Positions 53,252 through 63,792 of a stretch of 64,000 bases of DNA are shown here, piece by piece. The notes beneath the pieces were generated by a model that saw only the letters and a list, made by a program, of their open reading frames with translations, had not been told where the DNA came from and did no database searches. A program made the position numbers and the translations under genes. This DNA is from Geobacillus proteiniphilus. Lineage in GTDB: Bacteria > Bacillota > Bacilli > Bacillales > Anoxybacillaceae. The stretch lies in contig NZ_MQMG01000002.1 in the NCBI RefSeq assembly GCF_001908025.1, positions 1 to 64,000 of the forward strand, written 5' to 3'. Position 1 is the first letter of the stretch. Each line of letters begins with the position of its first letter.

Positions 53252-54232
53252 TCACTCCCCGAGCGACTGGGCGGCGGTGATGAGCGCGAGCTTGTAGGCG
53301 TCTTCGGCGCTGCAGCCGCGCGATAGGTCGTTCACCGGCTTGTTCAGTCCTTGCAAAATCGGACCGACCGCTTCAAAGCGGCCGAGGCGCTGGGCGATTT
53401 TGTATCCGATGTTGCCTGCCTCAAGGCTCGGGAAAATGAAAACGTTCGCGTCGCCTTGAATGGGGGAATCCGGCGCTTTCTTTTTCGCCACCTCTGGCAC
53501 AAACGCGGCGTCAAATTGAAACTCACCGTCAAGGATCAGATCCGGCGCCATTTCTTTCGCCAACCGCACCGCCTCAACGACTTTTTCCGTCTCCGGCGAC
53601 GAAGCCGACCCTTTCGTGGAAAAGCTTAACAGCGCCACGCGCGGCTTAAGGCCGAACATTTTTGCCGTCCGGGCGCTCTCGACCGCGATTTCCGCCAAAT
53701 CTTGGCTGTCAGGAGCAATGTTGATGGCGCAATCGGCGAACACATATTTTTCCTCGCCGCGCACCATGATGAACACGCCGGACGTTTTGCGAACACCTGG
53801 CTTCGTTTTAATGATTTGTAAAGCCGGACGGACAGTGTCGGCCGTCGAGTGGGCCGCCCCGCTGACGAGGCCGTCGGCCGCTCCCGTATAAACGAGCATC
53901 GTACCGAAATAGTTTTCATCGAAAAGCAACTCGCGCGCGGCTTCTTCTGTCACTTTCCCTTTGCGGCGCTCCACAAATGCCGAAACGAGCTCATCAAACC
54001 CGCCATAGCGGCGCGGGTTGACAATCTCCACCCCTTCAAGCGGCAAGCCAAGCGCCGCCGCTTTCACCCGCACAGCTTGCTCATCGCCAAGGACGATCGG
54101 CTGAAGCACTTGCTCCGTCGCCAAACGGCTCGCCGCTGTAAGAATGCGGTCGTCCGTCCCTTCCGGAAACACGATTTTCCGTCCCGCGCCGGCCACTTTC
54201 GTTTTCAAAGCCGCAAACAAGTCGTTCGCCAC
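53252..54232 (-). CDS. pta: Phosphate acetyltransferase
   Basis: Acetyl-CoA plus phosphate to acetyl phosphate, first step of overflow acetate formation with AckA. 326 residues, the short single-domain form. Motifs: KIVFPEGTDDRILTAA, GAADGLVSGAAHSTADTVRPAL, PRVALLSFSTKGSA and VFIFPSLEAGNIGYKIAQRLG. Start GTG at 54232 after GAGGGAGG. Promoter at 54303-54330. In B. subtilis pta is CcpA-activated; no convincing cre was seen upstream here. Confidence 0.96.
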   Translation of the reverse strand: MANDLFAALKTKVAGAGRKIVFPEGTDDRILTAASRLATEQVLQPIVLGDEQAVRVKAAALGLPLEGVEIVNPRRYGGFDELVSAFVERRKGKVTEEAARELLFDENYFGTMLVYTGAADGLVSGAAHSTADTVRPALQIIKTKPGVRKTSGVFIMVRGEEKYVFADCAINIAPDSQDLAEIAVESARTAKMFGLKPRVALLSFSTKGSASSPETEKVVEAVRLAKEMAPDLILDGEFQFDAAFVPEVAKKKAPDSPIQGDANVFIFPSLEAGNIGYKIAQRLGRFEAVGPILQGLNKPVNDLSRGCSAEDAYKLALITAAQSLGE

Positions 54233-54302
54233 GATTCATGCCTCCCTCAATTCCCCGCCGGCGCCTTTCGTTCGGAAACACGCCAGCCTTTCTCTACTAT
54301 TA

Positions 54303-54330
54303 AGCATACCTCTTTCATAGGGAAACGCAA
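54303..54330 (-). promoter_or_regulatory. Sigma-A promoter of pta
   Basis: Minus strand TTGCGT (54325-54330), 16-base spacer, TATGCT (54303-54308), about 70 bases upstream of pta. Confidence 0.55.
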
Positions 54331-54467
54331 CGCTAGTAAGCCTTTCCAACAAATAATTCACCTTTTGCCACAATTCAGTCTACTTTTTCCTTATGCACCA
54401 ACGCCCGCGTTTTTGGGCAAACTATGATATAGTGATACTGTACATTGATCAAGAAGGAGTGATGACG

Positions 54468-55214
54468 GTGAGCGAAGCGGCCCAAACGTTGGATGGTTGG
54501 TATTGTCTGCACGATTTCCGCACGATTGACTGGAGCGCGTGGAAAACGCTGCCGAACGAAGAGCGCGAGGCAGCGATCAGTGAGTTTTTAGCGCTTGTCG
54601 ACCAATGGGAGACGACTGAAAGCGAGAAGCAAGGAAGCCATGCCATCTACACGATCGTCGGGCAAAAAGCCGATATTTTGTTCATGATTTTGCGCCCAAC
54701 GCTCGATGAATTGCACGAGATTGAGACGGCGCTCAACAAAACGAAGCTCGCTGAGTATTTGCTGCCGGCGTACTCGTACGTCTCGGTCGTCGAGCTGAGC
54801 AACTATTTAGCGTCCGGCAGCGAAGATCCGTACCAAATTCCAGAGGTGCGCCGCCGTTTGTATCCGATTTTGCCGAAAACGAACTACATTTGCTTCTATC
54901 CGATGGACAAGCGGCGCCAAGGCAACGACAACTGGTACATGTTGTCGATGGAACAGCGGCGCGAACTCATGCGCGCCCACGGCATGACCGGCCGAAAATA
55001 CGCCGGCAAAGTGACGCAAATCATCACCGGCTCCGTCGGCTTGGATGATTTTGAATGGGGCGTCACCTTGTTTTCGGATGATGCGCTCCAGTTCAAAAAG
55101 CTCGTCTATGAAATGCGCTTTGACGAAGTGAGCGCCCGCTTTGGCGAATTTGGCTCCTTTTTCGTCGGCACCCGGCTGCCGGTGGAAAATGTTTCTTCGT
55201 TCTTCCATGTATAA
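54468..55214 (+). CDS. hemQ: Coproheme decarboxylase HemQ
   Basis: Last step of the coproporphyrin-dependent heme pathway of Gram-positives: H2O2-dependent decarboxylation of coproheme to heme b. 248 residues, chlorite-dismutase fold. Key residues are Tyr144 and Lys148 (CFYPMDKRR) and the proximal heme ligand His171 ([17 protein letters not shown]). The G. stearothermophilus protein has a known pentameric structure. The start is GTG at 54468 ([16 protein letters not shown]), eight bases after AAGGAG; an ATG six bases earlier is too close to that site. Divergent from pta. Confidence 0.95.
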   Translation: MSEAAQTLDGWYCLHDFRTIDWSAWKTLPNEEREAAISEFLALVDQWETTESEKQGSHAIYTIVGQKADILFMILRPTLDELHEIETALNKTKLAEYLLPAYSYVSVVELSNYLASGSEDPYQIPEVRRRLYPILPKTNYICFYPMDKRRQGNDNWYMLSMEQRRELMRAHGMTGRKYAGKVTQIITGSVGLDDFEWGVTLFSDDALQFKKLVYEMRFDEVSARFGEFGSFFVGTRLPVENVSSFFHV

Positions 55215-55220
55215 AAAAGA

Positions 55221-55256
55221 GGGGCCCAAACCCGGCAGGGCCCCTTTGCTTATTTT
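55221..55256 (+). terminator. Terminator of hemQ
   Basis: Stem GGGGCCC (55221-55227) with GGGCCCC (55238-55244), ten-base loop, then TTTGCTTATTTT, seven bases past the stop. Confidence 0.85.
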
Positions 55257-55257
55257 C

Positions 55258-56154
55258 CTATTCTTCAAGTAACCGGCGAACTTCTTCCCCTGAAAGGTCA
55301 ACCAAATGAGCGATTTCTTCCGCCGTCATTCCTTTGCACGCCATGTTACGGATCAGCCGTTTCATTCCTTGCTTCATTCCTTGTTTGATCCCTTGTTGAA
55401 TTCCACGTTCGATCCCTTCTTCCAATCCCTTTTTCCTTCCCTTTTGCTCATAGGAAATGATCAGCTCCAACACTTTCTCTTTTTCTTTTGTTTCCATCTC
55501 TTTCACCTCTCTTTGCAGTTGTTGCTCTTCTTCCTCCGATAGCTTCACATACGTTTCAAAAAAGCCCAACAAGAGCCGCTGCCTCGCTTCGTCCAATTCC
55601 AGACGCACAAGCATGCGCAAAAATTCTTTTTTCAACTCGACTTTCTCACTTTCAGTATACCCCATTTTGCTGAGAAGGGCAGCTGCCACCGGATTGTCAT
55701 GCCGGATGTAGTCCCTCCAATTTTTCTTGCGCAACTCCACTTGAAAAAAGCGAAATTGCAGCACCCCACCAAAGGGAAACTCGATCGAAAACACGGACGG
55801 TTCATCGCGAAGGGCCTCATAGCTGAAGACAGCAATCGGAACAATGCGGGTGCGGTATTTTTCGAACAAGCGGCTGAAATAGAGGAACATGCGCTCTGGA
55901 AACGACGGTTGCACGTAGCTTTGGTTCTCCACATGCACAATGATGAGCCCGTCTTCCCCTTTCAACTTCGTCTCAACCAACAAATCAACGCGATACTTCT
56001 CTCCTGCCGTCACATCGGTGAACAGCTCTTCAGACAAAAAAGAAAGATGGCGGAAATCGATATGCTCATGCATGTCGGGGAAAAAAAGAAGGATAAACTC
56101 TTCGAAAAACGTTTGGATCAATTCCTTGAACAATCGATCATGATCAATGGCCAT
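55258..56154 (-). CDS. Rpn family recombination-promoting nuclease/putative transposase
   Basis: 298 residues of the PD-(D/E)xK Rpn group. N-terminal MAIDHDRLFKELIQTFFEEF, then nuclease residues in YRVDLLVETK and GLIIVHVENQS, and the family segment RIVPIAVFSYEA. A charged helical region (about 205-245) leads to a Gly-periodic tract, EEGIERGIQQGIKQGMKQG, encoded by imperfect short DNA repeats (about 55370-55440). A C-terminal helix-turn (MTAEEIAHLVDLSGEEVRRLL) closes it. Start ATG at 56154 after GAGGTGATC. Not part of the B. subtilis synteny, so likely an insertion. Confidence 0.88.
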   Translation of the reverse strand: MAIDHDRLFKELIQTFFEEFILLFFPDMHEHIDFRHLSFLSEELFTDVTAGEKYRVDLLVETKLKGEDGLIIVHVENQSYVQPSFPERMFLYFSRLFEKYRTRIVPIAVFSYEALRDEPSVFSIEFPFGGVLQFRFFQVELRKKNWRDYIRHDNPVAAALLSKMGYTESEKVELKKEFLRMLVRLELDEARQRLLLGFFETYVKLSEEEEQQLQREVKEMETKEKEKVLELIISYEQKGRKKGLEEGIERGIQQGIKQGMKQGMKRLIRNMACKGMTAEEIAHLVDLSGEEVRRLLEE

Positions 56155-56280
56155 CTGATCACCTCACAGCCAAAATATTCATCAAATCTATTCGTGAACG
56201 CGAATCAAAAATCCTGCTCCAAAGGATAAAAAATATTTCGTAATCTGATTTCCCTTTTTGGCCAACCGCCCCTGTTTCTG

Positions 56281-56309
56281 TCATATACAGCCCAACTGCC
56301 CCATACATA
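56281..56309 (+). promoter_or_regulatory. Possible sigma-E promoter of cwlJ-gerQ
   Basis: TCATATA (56281-56287), 14 bases, CATACATA (56302-56309); the sigma-E consensus is KMATATT and CATACAnT. B. subtilis cwlJ and gerQ are mother-cell genes. About 100 bases upstream of cwlJ. Confidence 0.45.
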
Positions 56310-56411
56310 TAAATCAGAAATTCCGTTTAAACCGTTTGTCCGCCTGTCACCATTTTCCCGCTCCATCAATAGCCTATTACTGTCGACATTGATGACAACC
56401 GAGGTGACGAT

Positions 56412-56855
56412 ATGGGTCAGATCGCTCCCTCCATTGTAGCCCACACAGAAGAGGAAGTAAAGTTGTTGGCTCGGCTCATGCGAGCTGAAGCGGAAGGAGA
56501 CGGGCGGCTTGGGATGCTCATGGTCGGCAACGTCGGCGTCAACCGCGTCATCGCCGACTGCCTTGACTTTCGCGGCATCCGCTCTATCCGGCAAATGGTG
56601 TTCCAAAGCCCGGGCGGCTTTGAGGCGGTGCAAAAGGGCTATTTTTACCAACGGGCGCGCGAAGTGGATATAGGCCTAGCGCGTCAAGTGCTTCGCGGTT
56701 GGCGCTACCACCCAGCGACAAACGCCCTTTGGTTTTTTAAACCACCTGAAGGCCAACCGTGCCCACCGCAATGGTTTGGCCAGTGGAACGTCGGCCGCTA
56801 CAAATCGCACTGCTTCTTCGCGCCAACCCCATCTGACTGCCCACGCGTTTATTAA
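56412..56855 (+). CDS. cwlJ: Spore cortex-lytic enzyme CwlJ
   Basis: Cortex hydrolase needed for Ca-DPA triggered germination. 147 residues, SleB/CwlJ catalytic domain without a peptidoglycan-binding domain or signal peptide, as expected for a coat-side enzyme. The catalytic region is LLARLMRAEAEGDGRLGMLM, followed by the NVGVNRV and GYFYQRARE motifs, and the C-terminal WNVGRYKSHCFFAPT. Start ATG at 56412 after GAGGTGAC. gerQ follows 23 bases later; GerQ is required to retain CwlJ. Confidence 0.93.
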   Translation: MGQIAPSIVAHTEEEVKLLARLMRAEAEGDGRLGMLMVGNVGVNRVIADCLDFRGIRSIRQMVFQSPGGFEAVQKGYFYQRAREVDIGLARQVLRGWRYHPATNALWFFKPPEGQPCPPQWFGQWNVGRYKSHCFFAPTPSDCPRVY

Positions 56856-56878
56856 CATTTTTGATGAGGAGGTTTTTT

Positions 56879-57442
56879 ATGTCTAACTATACAGAAAACA
56901 ACTTTTATCCGCTTGATGAAGAACGGCAACAGCCGTATGCAGCGTATCCGTACGGCTATCTATATCCGCAGCCGTATTATCCGGCGGCGTACCCGTATTA
57001 TTACTATCCGCAAGCGGCTGCCGCTCCAACCGTGACGCCGGCGACAGCCGCCGCTCCGACGTTCGGTTTGCAGGCGCCAACGTTCACGGCTCCGACACCG
57101 ACGCCGACCACCGCCGCACCCGCCACCACCGGCCCATCGATTCCAGGGATGCTGCCGATTGAAGAATCGTACATTGAAAACATTTTGCGGTTAAACAAGG
57201 GAAAAGTCGCCACCATCTATGCGACGTTTGAAAACAACCGCGAGTGGAATGCCAAGGTGTTTCGCGGCGTCATCGAGGCGGCCGGGCGCGACCATGTCAT
57301 CCTGAGCGACCCGCAAACGGGAACGCGCTATTTGATCCCGATGATTTATGTCGATTATGTCACCTTTGAAGGGGAAATCGCCTACGAATATCCGTTTGCC
57401 GGTGCCTCCGCCACGCCGCTCGCCACCTATTCGCCGCGCTGA
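56879..57442 (+). CDS. gerQ: Spore coat protein GerQ
   Basis: 187 residues. N-terminal region rich in Tyr, Pro and Ala (PYAAYPYGYLYPQPYYP, then runs of Thr/Pro/Ala to residue 95), followed by the conserved GerQ core: MLPIEESYIENILRLNKGK, VATIYATFENNREWNAKVF and RYLIPMIYVDYVTFEGEIAY. GerQ localises CwlJ in the coat and is cross-linked by transglutaminase. Start ATG at 56879 (MSNYTENNFYPL), seven bases after GAGGAGG. Terminator at 57471-57501. Confidence 0.93.
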   Translation: MSNYTENNFYPLDEERQQPYAAYPYGYLYPQPYYPAAYPYYYYPQAAAAPTVTPATAAAPTFGLQAPTFTAPTPTPTTAAPATTGPSIPGMLPIEESYIENILRLNKGKVATIYATFENNREWNAKVFRGVIEAAGRDHVILSDPQTGTRYLIPMIYVDYVTFEGEIAYEYPFAGASATPLATYSPR

Positions 57443-57470
57443 GTGCAAGCGCAAAACCGATGTTCGATGA

Positions 57471-57501
57471 GCAGGCTGCCCTAGGGTAGCCTGCTTTTTT
57501 T
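57471..57501 (+). terminator. Terminator of cwlJ-gerQ
   Basis: Stem GCAGGCT with AGCCTGC (57471-57494, inner GCC/GGT pairing), short loop, then seven T. Confidence 0.9.
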
Positions 57502-57582
57502 CATCCGATGTGACGGCCATCACAAATTGCTGACGCCCAGCTGTATATAATGGTGGCAAACGAAACAAAAGAGGTGCCTTCT

Positions 57583-57663
57583 ATGATTTGGACGGTGCGT
57601 GATTTCCTGCTCGGGGTACACCTTGCCCCGCGCTCCGCTTACAGCCATTTTAACGCCGCATAG
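57583..57663 (+). CDS. Possible truncated or small ORF, 26 codons
   Basis: ATG at 57583 follows GAGGTG by six bases, and a TATAAT box stands at 57546-57551. The peptide is [18 protein letters not shown] then AYSHFNAA and a stop. Its 3' end overlaps the end of ywdK on the other strand. The strong initiation signals with an abrupt end suggest a gene cut by rearrangement; it resembles nothing I recognise. Confidence 0.3.
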   Translation: MIWTVRDFLLGVHLAPRSAYSHFNAA

Positions 57664-58010
57664 CCGATCATCACCCAGGCGACCAAAAAGGCGACGCCGC
57701 CAAACGGAGTGATCGCGCCAAGCGGCTTAATCTGCGTTACACTTAATACGTACAAGCTCCCGGAGAACAACACGATGCCGGCAAACATCACCCAGCCTGC
57801 CGCGCCGATCAGCCCGACATTTGGCGCCTTGCCAGCGAGCAATCCGACAACAAGCAGCCCTAATGCGTGGAACATCTGGTATTGCACCGCCGTTTTCCAA
57901 ATCTCCAAATAACGATCCGGAATTTTCCCTTCAAGCCCGTGTGCGCCAAACGCTCCCAATGCGACGGCTAAAAACGCATTGAGCGCGCCGAGAATGATAA
58001 ACGGTTTCAT
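57639..58010 (-). CDS. ywdK: DUF423 membrane protein YwdK
   Basis: 123 residues, four membrane helices (about 5-20, 40-60, 68-88, 98-120), the DUF423 fold of unknown function. The conserved [12 protein letters not shown] and [10 protein letters not shown] motifs are present. Start ATG at 58010; a GTG one codon earlier is possible. It has its own promoter (58047-58075). It stays next to gerQ as in B. subtilis, here convergent with it. Confidence 0.9.
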   Translation of the reverse strand: MKPFIILGALNAFLAVALGAFGAHGLEGKIPDRYLEIWKTAVQYQMFHALGLLVVGLLAGKAPNVGLIGAAGWVMFAGIVLFSGSLYVLSVTQIKPLGAITPFGGVAFLVAWVMIGYAALKWL

Positions 58011-58046
58011 CACTCATCCGCCTTTCTTGTCGAAGTTTCCTTTTTC

Positions 58047-58075
58047 ATTATAAACGAGGAACCCTTTGATCACAA
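58047..58075 (-). promoter_or_regulatory. Sigma-A promoter of ywdK
   Basis: Minus strand TTGTGA (58070-58075), 17-base spacer, TATAAT (58047-58052), about 37 bases upstream of ywdK. Confidence 0.65.
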
Positions 58076-58131
58076 TTAACAGCGGAAAGGGGAGTGAGTG
58101 AAGGATTTGTGAAGGATTTGTGAATCACTCC

Positions 58132-58269
58132 TCAAATTTTGTTTTTGATTTCTCTTAATAGCTCAATGATGACATCATTCTGATCTTTTATCACTTTTAG
58201 TGTTCTTTCAATCATATTGGTTGAAAAGAAGACAATGATGACAAGTGCGATGCCAACAATCCAATCCAT
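58132..58269 (-). CDS. 45-residue single-pass membrane protein
   Basis: Not recognised by family. ATG at 58269 is eight bases after GGAGGAAG, a strong site. The protein starts MDWIVGIALVIIVFFS (one membrane helix, residues 3-17), then TNMIERTLKVIKDQND and VIIELLREIKNKI, an amphipathic helix with heptad hydrophobics that could form a coiled coil. The layout recalls small DUF4083-type membrane peptides of Bacillus, but I cannot confirm this. Codon use is less GC-rich than in neighbouring genes. It lies between ywdK and an IS remnant. Confidence 0.7.
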   Translation of the reverse strand: MDWIVGIALVIIVFFSTNMIERTLKVIKDQNDVIIELLREIKNKI

Positions 58270-58348
58270 TAAATTCTCTTCCTCCAGTCATTGGTATTGT
58301 CAAAAGTTTATCCTCCACACTCACGGTTTTCCCTTGAGTTTCAACCCC

Positions 58349-58980
58349 GAGTTCGACAGTTTTGAGGCCATTTTAGGCAAATGAAAATGGCCAAAATGCT
58401 GTTATATCAAGGATTTCGCCATACGGATCCTAGAAAAAAGAGCTGAATTTCATAGGCACACGACTTGACAATTTATCCTTATAAAAAAAGCCTAATATCG
58501 TTTATCATATAGGCATGTCCATACGACGAGTCACACGCAAAAACAAAGACGGAACGACCGTGGCGCATCTCCAGCTTGCTCACAACGAATGGGATCCGAA
58601 GGCCAAATATGCGAAAGCGAAGGTGATTTATTCGTTTGGGCGCGAAGACGAGGTGGATCGCGCTGTCTTGGAGCGTCTGGCCAAAAGCATTTCGCGATTC
58701 CTTTCTCCTAATTCATGAATCGTGGCCGAAAGTCAGAGACGAATGCGAACGTCTCATGCTTGGACATTTTTCTTCCCAAAACGATGACCTTTATCAACGA
58801 ACCGAACTGACGGCCAAACAAGCCCTATTCCTTGGGGCTCTAGGGCTGGAGCCTCCTCCGAAGATTCTAGGCATCCGCCCTCGCGCCTAGATACACGCCC
58901 AAAGTGTGTCCGAATGCCTCCGATCCTTTTTTGGATCAAGAGGCGAGAGGCATTTTGTTGGTCTAGTGACTGTCGAACTC
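58349..58980 (+). mobile_element. Internally deleted IS element (IS1634-type transposase remnant)
   Basis: Bounded by a perfect 12-bp terminal inverted repeat: GAGTTCGACAGT (58349-58360) and ACTGTCGAACTC (58969-58980). About 630 bases remain, with only the ends of a transposase gene. I recognise the N-terminal MSIRRVTRKNKDGTTV and RLAKSISRFLSP as typical of Geobacillus IS1634-family transposases. The full element should be well over 1.5 kb. It cannot move by itself but could be mobilised if a full copy exists elsewhere. No clear target duplication is seen. Confidence 0.75.
58515..58890 (+). pseudogene. Transposase pseudogene (N- and C-terminal pieces)
   Basis: Codons from ATG 58515 give about 65 transposase N-terminal residues (MSIRRVTRKNKDGTTVAHLQ...), then a stop at 58716-58718. 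The C-terminal piece continues in another frame from about 58700 to the stop at 58888-58890 (RTELTAKQALFLGALGL...). The catalytic DDE core is missing, deleted at about 58700. Confidence 0.75.
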
Positions 58981-60082
<1,102 letters not shown>

Positions 60083-60089
60083 TTCTATG

Positions 60090-60118
60090 TTGACAGCCAT
60101 GAAAGCGCATGCTAAACT
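60090..60118 (+). promoter_or_regulatory. bglA-bglP promoter with CcpA site
   Basis: TTGACA (60090-60095), 17-base spacer, TAAACT (60113-60118). The spacer contains ATGAAAGCGCATGCT (60099-60113), a full match to the cre consensus WTGNAANCGNWNNCW. CcpA bound here would block initiation during growth on glucose. Confidence 0.85.
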
Positions 60119-60151
60119 GGAGTCAGAAAATGAATATGAGTCAGACAATTA

Positions 60152-60174
60152 GGATTGTTACTGGTCATGCAGGC

Positions 60175-60183
<9 letters not shown>
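60152..60183 (+). promoter_or_regulatory. Ribonucleic antiterminator (RAT)
   Basis: Begins GGATTGTTACTG and ends GCAGGCAAAACCTAA, the two conserved halves of LicT/BglG RAT sites. Its 3' half overlaps the 5' arm of the terminator, so the two structures exclude each other. Confidence 0.95.
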
Positions 60184-61690
<1,507 letters not shown>

Positions 61691-61730
61691 ATCCGGATCG
61701 GTTAGATTTTGGACAAGCTGGTCAGGGATC

Positions 61731-61752
61731 GCACAACATCGTCTTGTTGTGC
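61731..61752 (+). promoter_or_regulatory. Hairpin between bglA and bglP
   Basis: GCACAAC (61731-61737) pairs with GTTGTGC (61746-61752) across an eight-base loop, extendable by an internal A-T pair. No T-run. Probably an mRNA processing or stabilising hairpin that sets the ratio of enzyme to permease. No second RAT is present. Confidence 0.5.
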
Positions 61753-61792
61753 GTCTCCTCTCACGAATTACTACTTTAAGGAGGGAAACGGC

Positions 61793-63727
61793 ATGAAATA
61801 CGAACAACTGGCAAAAACGATTGTCGATCTTGTCGGCGGGAAAGAAAATGTCATGAGCGTCGTTCATTGTGTTACTCGCCTGCGCTTCAAATTAAAAGAT
61901 GAAACAAAAGCGGATACAGAAGCGCTGAAAAACTTGGATGGCGTCGTCACCGTCATGAAAAGCGGCGGCCAATACCAAGTCGTAATTGGAAACCATGTTC
62001 CAGAAGTATACAAAGCGGTTGTCGCGGTTGGCGGATTCCAGTCATCCGCGCCCATGCCTGCTCAAGAAGAAAAGAAACAAAATCTTTTTAACCGCTTTAT
62101 CGATATCGTTTCTGGCATTTTTGCCCCAACGCTTGGCGTCTTGGCCGCAACCGGGATGATTAAAGGGCTTATCGCGTTATTCGTCTCGCTCGGTTGGCTC
62201 GATCCGTCATCGGGAACGTATCATATTTTATACGCGATTGGTGATGCGCTGTTTTATTTCTTCCCCATTTTTCTTGGTTATACAGCGAGCCAAAAGTTTG
62301 GCGGCACACCGTTTATCGGGATGGCGATCGGCGCCGCACTCGTCTATCCGGCATTAAGTGGGTTAACAAGCGGCAAAGCGTTATATACATTGTTTGCTGG
62401 AACAATGTTTGAGTCGCCCATTTATATTACATTTTTAGGGATTCCGGTCATTTTAATGACGTACTCATCATCAGTGATTCCCATTATCTTAGCTTCGTAT
62501 TTTGCGGCCAAAGTTGAAAACGGATTGAAGAAAGTGACTCCGGATGTCGTCAAAACGTTTTTAGTCCCATTTTTCACGTTGTTGATCGTCGTACCATTAA
62601 CCTTTTTAGTGATCGGGCCGGTGGCGACATGGGCTGGGAAGCTGCTGGGCCAGGCGACGCTCGCGGCCTATCATCTGTCACCTATTGTCGCCGGTTTGTT
62701 CCTAGGAGGCCTTTGGCAAGTACTTGTCATCTTCGGGCTTCATTGGGGACTTGTCCCGATTGGCATTAACAATTTGAGCACACTTGGCCAAGACCCAATT
62801 TTAGCAGTGGCGTCCGTTCCATCATTTGCCCAAATCGGTGCGGTATTGGCTGTTATGCTAATGACGAAACAACAAAAATTGAAAACGCTTAGCATCCCAG
62901 CGTTTATTTCCGGCGTCTTCGGCGTTACCGAACCGGCCATTTACGGTGTGACGCTGCCACTGAAAAAGCCGTTTATCATCAGCTGCATCGCCGCTGCTAT
63001 CGGCGGAGCAATCGTTGGAGTCTTTAATTCTAAAATATATATGCTCGGTGGACTCGGCATTTTCGTCATCCCGTCCTTTATCGATCCGAAACAAGGCATG
63101 ACGCTCGGTTTTTGGGGCTTCATCATTGCCATTATAGTCGCATTCGCCCTCGGCTTTATCTTAACGTTATTGTTCGGGAGACAAAAAACAACGGAGCACA
63201 CGCCTTCCCAACCGTTGGATGGCCGGACAGCAAAATCCGAACGGGTTCAATCCGGCGGGGAAGTGATCGCCAGCCCGCTGACAGGGGAAGTCAAACCATT
63301 ATCCATCATTGAAGACGCTGCGTTTTCATCCGGCGCGCTCGGCCAAGGAGTCGCCATCGAACCGGCGGAAGGCCGGTTATTCGCACCTGTATCCGGCACG
63401 GTCACCGCGCTGTTTCCGACAAACCATGCGATCGGCATCACGTCTGATGAGGGAACTGAAATTTTAATCCACGTCGGCATGAACACTGTTCAACTGGAAG
63501 GGAAATGGTTTACCGCCTATGTTGAGAAAGGAACGCGTGTGGAAAAAGGGCAATTGCTCATTGAGTTTAACATGGAAAAAATTCATGAAGCCGGATTGAA
63601 AACCGTTACTCCTATTGTCATAACGAACTTGACAGAACATACGGATTGGAGCGCCACCGACAAGACCCGCATCCAAGCCGGAGAACCGCTTCTTGTTCTT
63701 TGGCGCAAACAAGGACAAGCGGTTTAA
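61793..63727 (+). CDS. bglP: PTS beta-glucoside transporter EIIBCA
   Basis: Imports and phosphorylates beta-glucosides using PEP. 644 residues in the order IIB-IIC-IIA. IIB phospho-Cys26 in MSVVHCVTRLRFKL; IIC membrane domain about residues 100-470 with about ten helices; IIA phospho-His about residue 560 in EILIHVGMNTVQLEG. Start ATG at 61793 (MKYEQLAKTIVDLVGG) after AAGGAGGG. BglP also phosphorylates LicT PRD1 when no substrate is present, closing the regulatory loop. The order licT, enzyme, permease differs from B. subtilis bglPH, where the permease comes first. Confidence 0.96.
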   Translation: MKYEQLAKTIVDLVGGKENVMSVVHCVTRLRFKLKDETKADTEALKNLDGVVTVMKSGGQYQVVIGNHVPEVYKAVVAVGGFQSSAPMPAQEEKKQNLFNRFIDIVSGIFAPTLGVLAATGMIKGLIALFVSLGWLDPSSGTYHILYAIGDALFYFFPIFLGYTASQKFGGTPFIGMAIGAALVYPALSGLTSGKALYTLFAGTMFESPIYITFLGIPVILMTYSSSVIPIILASYFAAKVENGLKKVTPDVVKTFLVPFFTLLIVVPLTFLVIGPVATWAGKLLGQATLAAYHLSPIVAGLFLGGLWQVLVIFGLHWGLVPIGINNLSTLGQDPILAVASVPSFAQIGAVLAVMLMTKQQKLKTLSIPAFISGVFGVTEPAIYGVTLPLKKPFIISCIAAAIGGAIVGVFNSKIYMLGGLGIFVIPSFIDPKQGMTLGFWGFIIAIIVAFALGFILTLLFGRQKTTEHTPSQPLDGRTAKSERVQSGGEVIASPLTGEVKPLSIIEDAAFSSGALGQGVAIEPAEGRLFAPVSGTVTALFPTNHAIGITSDEGTEILIHVGMNTVQLEGKWFTAYVEKGTRVEKGQLLIEFNMEKIHEAGLKTVTPIVITNLTEHTDWSATDKTRIQAGEPLLVLWRKQGQAV

Positions 63728-63746
63728 AGGAGTTCTGTTGATCAAG

Positions 63747-63779
63747 AATCCCCGTGGAGAAGGCCGTTCCGCGGGGATT
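63747..63779. terminator. Hairpin after bglP
   Basis: AATCCCCGTGG (63747-63757) pairs with CCGCGGGGATT (63769-63779), 11 bp with one G-U, 11-base loop. Lies between convergent genes. The flanks lack a strong T-run on either strand. Confidence 0.6.
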
Positions 63780-63792
63780 CGCTGTCCCACTC

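Noticed and set aside
54233-54330. cre site upstream of pta
   Set aside because: The best candidate overlaps the promoter spacer but fails at the central CG and at a 3' conserved position.
56205-56651. Minus-strand frame upstream of and overlapping cwlJ
   Set aside because: Mostly antisense to cwlJ; the non-overlapping part has no ribosome-binding site and covers the probable cwlJ promoter.
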